In this document: piece after piece, positions 7,969 through 15,741 of the stretch
Layout: each line of letters begins with the position of its first letter
How positions within the stretch are numbered: the first letter of the stretch is position 1
IMG/VR virus record: IMGVR_UViG_3300009001_000087
Span: 1-24,754 of that record
From: a virus
Strand: one strand, 5' to 3'
Length of the DNA: 24,754 bases
Translations under genes and position numbers: made by a program
Notes under the pieces: generated by a model
The model's database searches: none
What the model was told of the DNA's origin: nothing
Seen by the model: only the letters and a program-made list of their open reading frames with translations

Positions 7969-9535
7969 TCTCAAACTCCTTTGCTAATTCTAACAACCGT
8001 CCAGATTCAGGCTGATAAGTTAAAGTAGAACAACTTCCAGTTTCTCCAGAAAATCTATTTTTCAACACTTTTACTTTTGTTATATTTGAATTGTTATCAT
8101 CTAATTGATTTCTAATAAGTGAAATAATTCCATCACTTAATTGCACAATAGAATGTGACCCTCTTAGTTGTGAAAGACTAACTTCTTTTCCATCTTCGTG
8201 TCCTTCATCGCCACTCGGCCTACGTAAATGGGATACTACAAATAGACATATGTTAGTCTCTTGCACTAAAGACCTCAATGCAGTCATAGTGTTATCTATT
8301 AATCTTCTTTCATCACCGTCTGCAATTCCTGACACGACTATACTTAAATGATCTAAAATTATATACTGACAGTTTAATCCTTTTGCCATGTATCTAATTC
8401 TTGTTAATAAATTTTCAGTAGATGTTGACCCAAAATGATCATATAGAAATACATTTCCTGACCCTACAGAGTTGGTAAATGACTGTTTAAATTCATCAGG
8501 TTCAATGTCTTTTATATTTAATAAGTGTAAGGGTTTATTTAAATGTATAGACATAAGACCTAATGCTGTTCTCTTAACTGTTTCTTCTAACATTAAGAAA
8601 CCAACATTTAATCCTTGTCTTACTAAATCAAAACCAATCTCTCTTACAAAAGCTGATTTGCCAGTACCTGACCCCGCAGTTATTGTAATTAGTTCACCTC
8701 TTCTAATCCCATGTATTTTTTTATTTAAACCATGAAAAGGATAGGGGACACTTTCAGTATCATCTTCTTCGTTTACTAAATCCCATAAGTCAGATCCTGC
8801 TACAATACCATCAGGTCTATATGTTTTTGCACTCCACATACAATCTAATAATTCTTTTGTACGGTTTGCTTTTAACATTTCATTAGCATCTTTAAGTGGT
8901 AAAATAGAAATTTTAGCTTTACCTGGGGTTAGTAAAGGAGCGCAAGAATGCATTGCTTTAATGCCAACCTCATCAGAGTCAAACATAAAAACAACTTCAT
9001 CAAATTTTTCTAAAAATTCTAATGACTTTTGGATATCTTTTTTAGCACCTGCTGCGCCCGTCCTAACGCTAACAACTGGATATTTAGATACTTGATAATA
9101 GCTTAAACAATCGATCTCACCTTCGACTACAACAATTTTTTTACCACCGTCTCGCCACAGCCATTCACCGTAAAGACCACAATCTGTATCTCCTATCCAC
9201 ACAAAATCTTTATTAGCAAAACGTAGTTTTTGTCCTACAACTACATTGTTCTTATAGTAGTTTGCAATCTGTACTTTTTTATTGTTGTATGTACCTTTTT
9301 TATAATCAAATTTGTTACAAGTCTCCGTGTAAATATTACGTTTGTTTAATGGTACAACTTCACCTTTTACAAACACACTAGATTTTACACTAGTGTTATC
9401 TACCCGTCTCTCCTCGGTGCTTTCTTCATAATACTCACAACCGAAACAATAACCATGCCCGTCAGCATATCGTGCTAAATTGTCTTTACTTCCACAATCA
9501 GGACAAGGCTCATGTGCTACAAAATCACTAGTCAT
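7955..9535 (-). CDS. DNA primase-helicase, T7 gp4-like
   Basis: One protein makes RNA primers and unwinds DNA at the fork. The N-terminal zinc site has Cys11, Cys14, Cys30 and Cys33. A TOPRIM primase core follows: VVVEGEIDCLSYY near 135-147 and FMFDSDEVG near 183-191. The DnaB-type helicase has Walker A GSGTGKS at 288-294, Walker B in YIILDHLSIV near 380, and the later HLRRPSG and LRGSHSIVQLSD segments. The C-terminus is acidic (LELAKEFENENY), as needed in T7 for contact with polymerase. At 526 residues it is close to T7 gp4 (566). The ATG overlaps the end of the HTH gene by eight bases; no clear binding site is seen, so translation is probably coupled. Confidence 0.95.
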   Translation of the reverse strand: MTSDFVAHEPCPDCGSKDNLARYADGHGYCFGCEYYEESTEERRVDNTSVKSSVFVKGEVVPLNKRNIYTETCNKFDYKKGTYNNKKVQIANYYKNNVVVGQKLRFANKDFVWIGDTDCGLYGEWLWRDGGKKIVVVEGEIDCLSYYQVSKYPVVSVRTGAAGAKKDIQKSLEFLEKFDEVVFMFDSDEVGIKAMHSCAPLLTPGKAKISILPLKDANEMLKANRTKELLDCMWSAKTYRPDGIVAGSDLWDLVNEEDDTESVPYPFHGLNKKIHGIRRGELITITAGSGTGKSAFVREIGFDLVRQGLNVGFLMLEETVKRTALGLMSIHLNKPLHLLNIKDIEPDEFKQSFTNSVGSGNVFLYDHFGSTSTENLLTRIRYMAKGLNCQYIILDHLSIVVSGIADGDERRLIDNTMTALRSLVQETNICLFVVSHLRRPSGDEGHEDGKEVSLSQLRGSHSIVQLSDGIISLIRNQLDDNNSNITKVKVLKNRFSGETGSCSTLTYQPESGRLLELAKEFENENY

Positions 9536-9731
9536 TTATATAATAATGTCCAAATTTTTGACCAGTAACTTTATGTCTTTTCATTACTTTAGAGATTTTA
9601 TAACCTGAGTCTTTTAAATCTTTAATACGTCTTGGCAAAGATCGAATGTTATAACATTCCCAAGCTTCGTATAGATTTATGCTTTTGTATTCTGCAAAAT
9701 GTTTTTTTAATTTTTCTAATTGACTAGCCAT
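9528..9731 (-). CDS. Small helix-turn-helix protein
   Basis: The product has 67 residues. The segment INLYEAWECYNIRSLPRRIKDLKDSGY (key part LYEAWECYNIRSLPRRI, near 19-45) followed by ISKVMKR and GHYYIND matches the small winged-helix type found in phages (an HTH_39-like pattern). There, LYEAW..Y.I..L..RI..L...GY forms the helix-turn-helix and the last residues the wing. It should bind DNA, target unknown. AAGGAG precedes ATG 9731. The gene overlaps the end of the amidase gene and the start of the primase-helicase gene, so it belongs to the replication operon. It may regulate the switch between early and replication genes, but the sequence does not show this. Confidence 0.7.
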   Translation of the reverse strand: MASQLEKLKKHFAEYKSINLYEAWECYNIRSLPRRIKDLKDSGYKISKVMKRHKVTGQKFGHYYIND

Positions 9732-10153
9732 TCTAAATTTCTCTCCTTTAAATATTGTTGAACATCAAAACTTGGACAAGCTTTATTGCTGACCTCGTTG
9801 TGACCTATGACTTTGGCTTCGGGATACATGTGTTTTAAAAAATTTAATGCTATTTTAAGCGATACATGTTGAGCTTCTGTAAAATTTTCTTCTGGTTTGT
9901 TATCTTCATCAACCCCACCAGCTAATGCTATAGAGACACTACTGCTGTTGTGACCTTTTGCATGTGCGCCTACTACATTTAATGGGCGACCTGCTTCTAT
10001 TAGACCGTCACGTTTTATAACTAAAGTGTAACCAATTTGTAGCCACCCTCGTTGTCTGTGCCAGCGATCAATTTCATAAGCACCTACGTCCATACTGGGT
10101 TTAGTTGCCGTACAATGAATTATAATTTTATCAGTTTTTTCTCTTATGTTCAT
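9716..10153 (-). CDS. N-acetylmuramoyl-L-alanine amidase, T7 lysozyme (gp3.5)-like
   Basis: The enzyme cuts the amide bond between muramic acid and the stem peptide; the T7 protein also binds and inhibits the phage RNA polymerase. Of the 145 residues, all five key T7 positions are present with one constant offset of four. His13, His118 and Cys126 are the zinc ligands, and Tyr42 and Lys124 are catalytic. Motifs are IIHCTAT (11-17), GYTLVIKRDG (41-50), GAHAKGHNSSSVSIAL near 62-77 and GHNEVSNKACPSFD (117-130). There is no signal peptide, so it needs a holin to reach the wall. ATG 10153 overlaps the endonuclease stop (ATGA). Confidence 0.95.
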   Translation of the reverse strand: MNIREKTDKIIIHCTATKPSMDVGAYEIDRWHRQRGWLQIGYTLVIKRDGLIEAGRPLNVVGAHAKGHNSSSVSIALAGGVDEDNKPEENFTEAQHVSLKIALNFLKHMYPEAKVIGHNEVSNKACPSFDVQQYLKERNLEWLVN

Positions 10154-10647
10154 TTATGTTTCCTTAATGCATTTATTCTTAAAAGATTTTTTTCTTCCTT
10201 AATCCAAGAAGACGGAACAGAGCGATCTGCGTATAAAAATTTGTTTTTTTCACACCACATTGCATATGTAGTTTTAGATTTTTTACTTATGCGATTTCTG
10301 GAATTAGAAAAAACAAACCTAATGTCTAGATTTGGATTTTGATTTTTTATAAGCTTGTGTTTTGTTCTGTCGGCAGAATCAAACAAACCTTTAGTCTCTA
10401 TAATAATACCATTTGATAATACAAAATCAGGTTTATATTTTGACGGTGGTTTTTGGTATGGAATCCATATGTCTTTCGGCTCATATGTAAATTCCACACC
10501 ACTTATTCCTAGCTCAGAACTAACCCTTGCTTCTAATCCTGATCTAAAAATCCTCGTCTTCTTCTGGTAAGGTTTCTTCGCTTTGTGTCTCCTCAAAAGA
10601 ATCTTTTTGCGTAGGGGCGATATACCCTTCTTCTTCGTTAAAACCAT
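10150..10647 (-). CDS. Endonuclease I (Holliday junction resolvase), T7 gp3-like
   Basis: The protein cuts branched DNA; in T7 it resolves junctions before packaging and helps degrade host DNA. I choose ATG 10647 because AGGAG lies six bases upstream; the frame is open further back without support. From this start the 165-residue protein has Glu39, Asp74, Glu84 and Lys86, each exactly 19 residues later than the T7 catalytic residues 20, 55, 65 and 67. Motifs are FRSGLEARV, YKPDFVLSNG and IIIETKGL. The extra N-terminal residues are Lys/Arg rich and are encoded inside the SSB gene, a 104-base overlap in a different frame. It overlaps the amidase start by ATGA. Confidence 0.92.
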   Translation of the reverse strand: MVLTKKKGISPLRKKILLRRHKAKKPYQKKTRIFRSGLEARVSSELGISGVEFTYEPKDIWIPYQKPPSKYKPDFVLSNGIIIETKGLFDSADRTKHKLIKNQNPNLDIRFVFSNSRNRISKKSKTTYAMWCEKNKFLYADRSVPSSWIKEEKNLLRINALRKHK

Positions 10648-11158
10648 AAGCGTCTCCTGAAGATTGGTTACCAGTAGCAAGCTCTAAAACTTGAACAGCA
10701 CTCAAGCGTAATGTTACTCCTGCTTTGTTTTGAAAATAAGGAACAGCCATACCTGCTACTTTAACAACAGACCCACCCCACACATCTTCTTTACAAGGTT
10801 TTCTTGCTGAATCAAAAATTGCAGGTTTCATAGGAACTAACTGATTAGTTTTCTTGTCTTGGTAACTGGCTTTCATTTTAAATTTGAAAATAATGTTACC
10901 AGTATCATTTCCTTCATCATCTTTTTCTTTATAATAAGGTAGATTTTCTGTAACTATTTTCTTTTTAGATTTTTTTGATATCTCTTCTAAAAACGAAGAT
11001 AACAAATCATCTATTTTTTTCATTAAAGGGGACGCAGCTTTTTCTTCTAAAGCCAAATTTATCTTATAATGATTTTGTCCAAACTCAACGTCTGGTGTTT
11101 TTAACCACGGGTAAACAGCAGTCCCAGGTGGTGTTACTATTTTTATTTTATCAACCAT
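10544..11158 (-). CDS. Single-stranded DNA-binding protein, T7 gp2.5-like
   Basis: The protein coats single-stranded DNA and coordinates polymerase and primase-helicase. The 204-residue product opens with a core like T7 gp2.5 (VTPPGTAVYPWLKTPD near residues 8-23, then FGQNHYKINL). It contains a VWGGSVVKVAGMAVPY segment near 135 and ends in a highly acidic tail with a final Phe (LPEEDEDF). The acidic tail with terminal aromatic is the hallmark of the T7 protein and contacts polymerase. AAAGGAG precedes ATG 11158 by five bases. It has its own leader, with two motifs that may be promoters, between it and the RNA polymerase gene. T7 likewise has a separate phi2.5 promoter here. Confidence 0.92.
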   Translation of the reverse strand: MVDKIKIVTPPGTAVYPWLKTPDVEFGQNHYKINLALEEKAASPLMKKIDDLLSSFLEEISKKSKKKIVTENLPYYKEKDDEGNDTGNIIFKFKMKASYQDKKTNQLVPMKPAIFDSARKPCKEDVWGGSVVKVAGMAVPYFQNKAGVTLRLSAVQVLELATGNQSSGDAYGFNEEEGYIAPTQKDSFEETQSEETLPEEDEDF

Positions 11159-11175
11159 ACTTTCTCCTTTGTTTT

Positions 11176-11198
11176 AATTGGTCTTAATGAATATTAAA
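11176..11198 (-). promoter_or_regulatory. Candidate phage promoter in the SSB leader
   Basis: The minus strand reads TTTAATATTCATTAAGACC upstream of the SSB gene. It shares the core with the copies at 2652-2674 and 19240-19262 but departs after AG (ACC instead of AAGG). T7 has promoter phi2.5 at this place. It is the least conserved of the three copies. Confidence 0.42.
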
Positions 11199-11201
11199 GT
11201 A

Positions 11202-11215
11202 CCCGCTAGTGGATA
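11202..11215 (-). promoter_or_regulatory. TATCCACTAGCGGG motif before the SSB gene
   Basis: The minus strand reads TAATGTATCCACTAGCGGG, three bases after the RNA polymerase stop. The same core precedes genes at 18754, 18472 and 17298. Its end CACTAGCGGG is close to CACTATAGGG of the T7 promoter, so it could be a phage promoter; an operator is the other reading. Confidence 0.5.
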
Positions 11216-11217
11216 CA

Positions 11218-13629
11218 TTAACTAAAAAAGAAGTCAGAGTTCATAACTTCTTCAATATCTAAATCTCCTTTCTCTGGTGGAAGTTTAAATTTTGCACGTT
11301 TTTTTGGTGGTAAAAGTTTTATTATCTCCTGATAAAAATTATCAAGAACGTCATTTTGTTTATACATTTCTACAAAGCAAACACGAATACACACATTAAG
11401 CATTTCTGTATCAGATGCATGAGTAGCGTATGAATCATGTACAAAAGCAAAATGCGTTACGTCATGTTTTAAAGCTGTTACTATTGTTAAAAACATATGC
11501 GATGCGTCTAATGAATGCACAAAGTTAGGTGAACATGCATTAACACATCTGTTTTTATCTATTTTATTTGTTTCCTTCGATATACGGGGCTGGTAAAGTA
11601 CCCCTTGTAGCTTAGTTCGTACTTGAGTAGACTTAAATTCATTGTAAGATTGTGTCACGGGAAATCCAGTGGGTGTAAACCATACTAAAGGTAAATTTTC
11701 TTTTGAAGCAAGCCTTGCTCCATCTTGCAACCACGCCATGACATCGGTACATGCATGAACTACGGTACTAATACTTTGCCAAATTATTTTTGCCAAAAAA
11801 CTACTTGCTCTTAAACGATCTTGAAAAGGATGAGGTTTACCTTTATCCATTCGTGCTTGAATTTCATCCATAACAAAATCAGTAAAGCCATATTGCTTTC
11901 CACCATAACCTAACACCATTACTGGACGTTTTAATAATTGTCTAGTAATGCCATACTGTAACCAAAGTTTAGCTAATGGCTCTTCAGATTTTTCTAATTT
12001 TTTTATGACCATGTTTGCAACATGCTGGTATATATCTTGAGGTTTATCAGCAGGAACTAAATTACATAACTGACCCGTGGTTTTTGATCGTAGCATTGCA
12101 GAAAAATGTTGTATGCCATTAGCTGTTGCATCCATAGCTATAGGCAAAGGACATTTATAATCCACACCTTTTAATACAAATTGTTCCCACTCAAAAATTG
12201 CTGCCAGTGTCTGAAACGGTTTATCAGCTTCTTCCCACCATCTATTTTCAAACGGGTTTTTTGCACATTGTAATATAATATCTTGGTGTTCTTGAACCCA
12301 ATTAATACGGTCTTGCATACTAACTTTATCCATGCCATAGCAGTTTGCTAAATGAACAGCTAACCAACACGCTCCTTGTTCTCCAATTGGCTTACCTTTA
12401 CTAAATAGCAATAAGGCTTTACAAAAATCTGCGCCTTGCACATTTAAGTAAGAAGGAACACAGTAAGCTCTACCTCTAAAATCCAGTTGATGTGGGAAAT
12501 ATATTTCAGGCGCATCTCTAAATTTTTCTGCTATTAATAATGTCTTTCTTAATAGTAATCTTTTAGAATTCATGCGGTTATTTTCAGTATGAACTATAAC
12601 TGCTTTTCTTTTCCACGCTATTTTAGCTTCTAAGTTAGTTCCTATGTCATGGGGTTTAGGAGGAATAGGTAAGTCTTCAGAAGGGGGAAGCCCCATAACT
12701 TGCAGTCCATTATCCCAAACATGAAGTAAAAAATCTAACATCTTATTATTTATTTTATAGGCTGTATTTTGCAGGGCATTTAAACCTTCATATACAGCGG
12801 GCATATCAATGTTTTTAAGTTCTTCAATTAAACGCTGGTTTTTTGTTTTCACTAATGGAAGCTGCGGTATATGCTTAGTCCAATACCCACCAGATACGGG
12901 TGAAGTCCATGCTTTTGGTTTTACTAGCATCGGATAGTATTCAGGAGTTAAAAATTCTAAGTTTAGATTTCTATCTTGAATAAATTTTTGTGTCTCTTCT
13001 GTAGCAACCAGTAAATCTTTTTTCTTATTACGTTTTTTCTGTGTAGTTTTACGCACCAGTCCTGTTTGATCGATTATGACCCCTAGTAGGTATACCCCTA
13101 TATGCGTTTTAGTGCTTGTTTCCCAATTATTCCAGTCAATACCATCTCTTTTTGCAGATTCTAATAATTTTCTACGCTTATACATATACCCCGAGCTTCG
13201 TTCCGTCAGGTCTTTTAGTACAACATTAAAAAGATAAGGGTTTTCTTCTTCAAAAGCTCGTAACCGAGTTTCATCTTCAATACTGTTTCCTATATTTATT
13301 GCTGTTTCAGTAAAAGACTTAGAACGAGTCAAACAATTCAATACACACTTCAAAGAAATAGCTACGACTACTTCAGGCTCTATATTAGATAGTACTAGCG
13401 CACTTAAAACGGGTCGTCCCGTACCTGGAGTTCCTTCTACAGCATTTTTCGTATGTTCTTTTATAGCTTCAAGCATAGGCGGAAAGCATACTTGCATAAG
13501 ATCTTTGCCGTGATCGGTAACGCTTTCCATCTGGGATTCTAAACGCTTGTTTAATCTAGATTTAAAACGAGATCCGCCAGCGTCTCGCATTTCTAATTCA
13601 AGGGCTACTTCTTTAAGAAAATCATTCAT
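11218..13629 (-). CDS. Single-subunit phage RNA polymerase, T7 gp1-like
   Basis: The enzyme transcribes the replication and virion genes from phage promoters. At 803 residues it is somewhat shorter than the T7 enzyme (883). The active site is complete. AMDATANGIQHFSAM carries catalytic Asp500. KRPVMVLGYGG carries Lys567 and Tyr575, eight apart as Lys631 and Tyr639 in T7. FVHDSYATHA carries His731 and Asp732. The C-terminus SDFFFS corresponds to T7 SDFAFA. The specificity-loop region (about 655-690, around FKSTQVRTKLQGVLYQPRIS) differs from T7, so promoter sequence should differ too. The start overlaps the stop of a 49-residue ORF (ATGA), giving translational coupling. The integrase gene lies just upstream, an order seen in temperate marine podoviruses. 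Confidence 0.97.
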   Translation of the reverse strand: MNDFLKEVALELEMRDAGGSRFKSRLNKRLESQMESVTDHGKDLMQVCFPPMLEAIKEHTKNAVEGTPGTGRPVLSALVLSNIEPEVVVAISLKCVLNCLTRSKSFTETAINIGNSIEDETRLRAFEEENPYLFNVVLKDLTERSSGYMYKRRKLLESAKRDGIDWNNWETSTKTHIGVYLLGVIIDQTGLVRKTTQKKRNKKKDLLVATEETQKFIQDRNLNLEFLTPEYYPMLVKPKAWTSPVSGGYWTKHIPQLPLVKTKNQRLIEELKNIDMPAVYEGLNALQNTAYKINNKMLDFLLHVWDNGLQVMGLPPSEDLPIPPKPHDIGTNLEAKIAWKRKAVIVHTENNRMNSKRLLLRKTLLIAEKFRDAPEIYFPHQLDFRGRAYCVPSYLNVQGADFCKALLLFSKGKPIGEQGACWLAVHLANCYGMDKVSMQDRINWVQEHQDIILQCAKNPFENRWWEEADKPFQTLAAIFEWEQFVLKGVDYKCPLPIAMDATANGIQHFSAMLRSKTTGQLCNLVPADKPQDIYQHVANMVIKKLEKSEEPLAKLWLQYGITRQLLKRPVMVLGYGGKQYGFTDFVMDEIQARMDKGKPHPFQDRLRASSFLAKIIWQSISTVVHACTDVMAWLQDGARLASKENLPLVWFTPTGFPVTQSYNEFKSTQVRTKLQGVLYQPRISKETNKIDKNRCVNACSPNFVHSLDASHMFLTIVTALKHDVTHFAFVHDSYATHASDTEMLNVCIRVCFVEMYKQNDVLDNFYQEIIKLLPPKKRAKFKLPPEKGDLDIEEVMNSDFFFS

Positions 13630-13775
13630 GTGGCATACCCCTTAAAAACGGTGGCATCGTGTACAAAACTAATTGAGGAGTGCATACTTAACTTAAACAA
13701 ACTGGCAGGGCCACCTATAATATTATATGCTTGAGTGGATAGATCGATTAAGTAGATTTTAAGTCCCTTATACAT
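13626..13775 (-). CDS. 49-residue ORF coupled to the RNA polymerase gene
   Basis: ATG 13775 has AAGGAG seven bases upstream and the frame ends in TGA overlapping the polymerase ATG (ATGA). The product begins MYKGLKIYLIDLSTQAYNI and ends HDATVFKGYAT. The segment YLIDLSTQAYNIIGGPASLF is fairly hydrophobic but has no clear membrane helix. No family is recognised. The strong binding site and the stop-start overlap argue for real translation, either for its product or as a leader controlling polymerase synthesis. The TATCCACTC sequence inside it is part of its codons. Confidence 0.6.
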   Translation of the reverse strand: MYKGLKIYLIDLSTQAYNIIGGPASLFKLSMHSSISFVHDATVFKGYAT

Positions 13776-13817
13776 TTTAATTCTCCTTAGTTTCTGCGGG
13801 TTTCAGTAAGAAGCTGC

Positions 13818-13854
13818 GCCACTATGCCACTACTCCTTGCCACTTCTTGCCACT
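13818..13854. repeat. Four GCCACT direct repeats behind the integrase gene
   Basis: GCCACT occurs at 13818, 13826, 13839 and 13849 on the plus strand (AGTGGC on the coding strand), spaced 8, 13 and 10 bases; the last runs into the integrase stop codon. Possible roles are protein binding (integrase arm-type sites or a regulator) before the polymerase transcript. Alternatively it is a remnant of slippage. Confidence 0.5.
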
Positions 13855-14893
13855 AACCTTCTGCTTCTAAAAGATTAGTTAATTCAATCATATTTTTAGG
13901 GGCTAAATGAGCGTATTTAAGGGTAGTAGTCATGCTCTTATGTCCCATAAAATCTTTTACCATTACTAATGATGCGCCTTTTTGTACCAGTCTACTAGCG
14001 CATGTGTGTCTAGTAGTATGAAATACAAATTCTAAATCATCTATTTTCATATGGTTTTTTATTGTATTAAATTCTGAATTCATTTTTTGATAGTTATATT
14101 TAAAAAATAGTTTTTTACTATTGTGACTTTTTAAAATTCTTTTTTTAATTATAGCATCTACTCTAGCGGTCACGGGTATAGATCTATTCTTTTTGTTCTT
14201 TGTTTTTGTCAAAGTTATAGATCCATAATCATGTCCTAAAACATCTGCAACATAATCAGAAGATTGTAACCTTGTGATTTCACCCCAACGCAATCCACAA
14301 TCTAACCCTATAATCATAGCGTCATGTAAATCCGTATACTGGTAATAATTACTCCAGTGTAAAAAATCAATTTCTTCAGCAGGTGTTAAATATCTAATAC
14401 GGTGATTTTCTTCTGTATTTTTCCAGTTAAGATCTGGCAAATCACTTAAATATTTTTTCTTAATGCCATACTTTAAACACTTAGATAATACGGCTCTCTT
14501 TCTATTTAAAGTAGAATGAGAATTTCCTCGGTCTCTCCAATACTTTTCCATTTTTTCGACTTGTTCTATGTCAAAGTGGCTTACATCTAATTTTTTACCT
14601 AAAGCTTCCATAATTTGTCCTTGCAGCAAATATACCTTATGATGATATTTTTTTGTACTATCATAGACATTTTCTAAAGCTTCTGAAAACAGCTCCTCAA
14701 GCGTCACTAAGTCAGAACGCTTCGCTCCGTACTCAGGTATAGGTAAACCCTTCTTGTAGGCTTCTATAACCGCTTTTTCACACGCTTCTGCTTCATAAAA
14801 AGCGTCAAAGGTTTTAGAAAAGTTTAATTTAGTAGGTGAATTGTATCTTATTCTAACTAAATATTTATTATTTGATTTTTTTTCTATTCCCAT
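13853..14893 (-). CDS. Tyrosine-family site-specific integrase
   Basis: The enzyme recombines attP with attB, here presumably at a host tRNA-Leu gene. The 346 residues have an N-terminal DNA-binding part, a core-binding helical domain (about 60-160), and a catalytic domain. The catalytic set is complete: Arg202 in CGLRWGEITRL, Lys near 230-233 in TKTKNKKNRSIP, His292 and Arg295 in FHTTRHT, His318 in MGHKS, and Tyr327 in TLKYAHL. The ATG at 14893 has AAGGA eight bases upstream and lies only 17 bases from the 5' end of a complete tRNA-Leu gene on the other strand. It is the only lysogeny enzyme in the window and makes the phage temperate in principle. Confidence 0.95.
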   Translation of the reverse strand: MGIEKKSNNKYLVRIRYNSPTKLNFSKTFDAFYEAEACEKAVIEAYKKGLPIPEYGAKRSDLVTLEELFSEALENVYDSTKKYHHKVYLLQGQIMEALGKKLDVSHFDIEQVEKMEKYWRDRGNSHSTLNRKRAVLSKCLKYGIKKKYLSDLPDLNWKNTEENHRIRYLTPAEEIDFLHWSNYYQYTDLHDAMIIGLDCGLRWGEITRLQSSDYVADVLGHDYGSITLTKTKNKKNRSIPVTARVDAIIKKRILKSHNSKKLFFKYNYQKMNSEFNTIKNHMKIDDLEFVFHTTRHTCASRLVQKGASLVMVKDFMGHKSMTTTLKYAHLAPKNMIELTNLLEAEG

Positions 14894-14910
14894 ATATAAA
14901 ATCCTTCACT

Positions 14911-14998
14911 GCGAGCATGGCGGAATCGGTATACGCAACGGACTTAAAATCCGTCCCCAATTATTGGGTTGTGGGTTCAAGTCCCACTGCTCGCACCA
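14911..14998 (+). tRNA. tRNA-Leu (anticodon UAA), probable attP site
   Basis: The 88-base gene folds as a class II tRNA. The acceptor stem GCGAGCA / TGCTCGC pairs perfectly, followed by discriminator A and an encoded CCA. The D stem is GCG / CGC. The anticodon stem ACGGA / TCCGT encloses the loop CTTAAAA with anticodon TAA. A long variable arm (CCCAATTATTGGG) is present, and the T stem GTGGG / CCCAC has loop TTCAAGT. It is the only plus-strand gene seen. Next to a tyrosine integrase it is most likely the attachment site. Unusually the whole tRNA is present, not only a 3' part, so it could restore or supply the tRNA. Confidence 0.95.
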
Positions 14999-15001
14999 TG
15001 T

Positions 15002-15163
15002 TTAAAATTTTGGCTCATACATATATCCGTCATTTATTAAATTTTTGTAGTGAACCACTCTTTCTTCATAAAATTCAGTTGGCAATTCGTCCCATTCAGC
15101 ATCGCTGAGTAGCTGTACGTATTTTTTATACTGGGCGTAAACACAAACTAAATTATCATCCAT
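15002..15163 (-). CDS. Small protein after the MarR-like gene
   Basis: The 53-residue product starts at ATG 15163, which overlaps the stop of the MarR-like gene (TAATG), and ends four bases from the 3' end of the tRNA on the other strand. It begins MDDNLVCVYAQYKKYVQLL and has many aromatic and acidic residues (DAEWDELPTEFYEERVVHY), probably helical. No family is recognised. The stop-start overlap suggests co-translation with the regulator. As the gene nearest attP on the side away from the integrase, an excisionase-like role is conceivable, but no known Xis motif is seen. Confidence 0.65.
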   Translation of the reverse strand: MDDNLVCVYAQYKKYVQLLSDAEWDELPTEFYEERVVHYKNLINDGYMYEPKF

Positions 15164-15504
15164 TACTTTTTAAATATTCTTTCTACAAATCTTTTACCTT
15201 TAGCGGTAACTCGACAAAGCTTCCGCCTTCTTTCTTTTGGATCTTCATGGCTTTCTAAAAGATCATGTCCTTTTTGACCATGCCTAGACCATTTACTTAG
15301 TAAAGCAACATTACGACTTACACTAGACTGTGGCATATCTAAATCTTTTTGAATTTCTGCCATACTTACATTTTCTCCGCCCCTAGCAACTACTGTTAAA
15401 AAAACAGCAATACACTGTGATTGTATTTCAGCATCTAACTCTCTAAAATCTTGCAAGATTTCAAGAAGTTTTACTGCGTCAGATCTATTTTTCATTGTTG
15501 GCAT
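15163..15504 (-). CDS. MarR-like winged helix-turn-helix regulator
   Basis: The 113-residue protein has the MarR layout: an N-terminal helix for dimerisation (SDAVKLLEILQDFRELDAEI), a helix-turn-helix near residues 55-80 (MAEIQKDLDMPQSSVSRNVALL) and a wing with conserved basic residues (HEDPKERRRKLCRVTAKG). The S-S-V-S-R pattern of the recognition helix is typical of the family. It should bind a DNA inverted repeat as a dimer. ATG 15504 has AGGAG eight bases upstream. It follows a 77-residue gene in the same operon, which starts beside a 15-bp inverted repeat. It could act in the lysogeny choice near the integrase; this is inference. Confidence 0.85.
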   Translation of the reverse strand: MPTMKNRSDAVKLLEILQDFRELDAEIQSQCIAVFLTVVARGGENVSMAEIQKDLDMPQSSVSRNVALLSKWSRHGQKGHDLLESHEDPKERRRKLCRVTAKGKRFVERIFKK

Positions 15505-15507
15505 GTT

Positions 15508-15741
15508 CTATTCTCCTTGCTCTACTAATTTGTAAACGAAACCGTCCCACAAATAAGTCATAGCCAGTAGTTGAACATACCCACGAATAAATCTTCGTGT
15601 TGAGTGGATTGTATTCTGCATAAAATTCAAATTTAAAAATTTTAAAGAATATCCACTTAGGGTATTTAATTCTCTCCATAAGTAAACCTCATTATTTAAA
15701 TTAGTAATTTGGTTTATTTTAATGTCGGTATCCTCGACCAT
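15508..15741 (-). CDS. Hypothetical protein upstream of the MarR-like regulator
   Basis: The 77-residue frame has GGAGAG before ATG 15741 and ends three bases before the MarR-like start, so it is likely a real first gene of this operon. It begins MVEDTDIKINQITNLNNEVYLWRELN and ends VYKLVEQGE. Aromatic residues are frequent (YSLKFLNLNFMQ, YVQLLAMTYLWDGF), but no clear membrane helix is seen. No family is recognised. One arm of the 15-bp inverted repeat lies in codons near its start, so its sequence there is under a second constraint. A competing frame at 15485-15679 overlaps it and has no binding site. Confidence 0.6.
   Translation of the reverse strand: MVEDTDIKINQITNLNNEVYLWRELNTLSGYSLKFLNLNFMQNTIHSTRRFIRGYVQLLAMTYLWDGFVYKLVEQGE

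Noticed and set aside
14872-15108. A plus-strand frame running through the tRNA
   Set aside because: It translates the tRNA gene and non-coding flank; no binding site fits.
15485-15679. A 64-codon minus-strand frame overlapping the 77-residue gene
   Set aside because: It has no binding site and overlaps two better supported genes in another frame.
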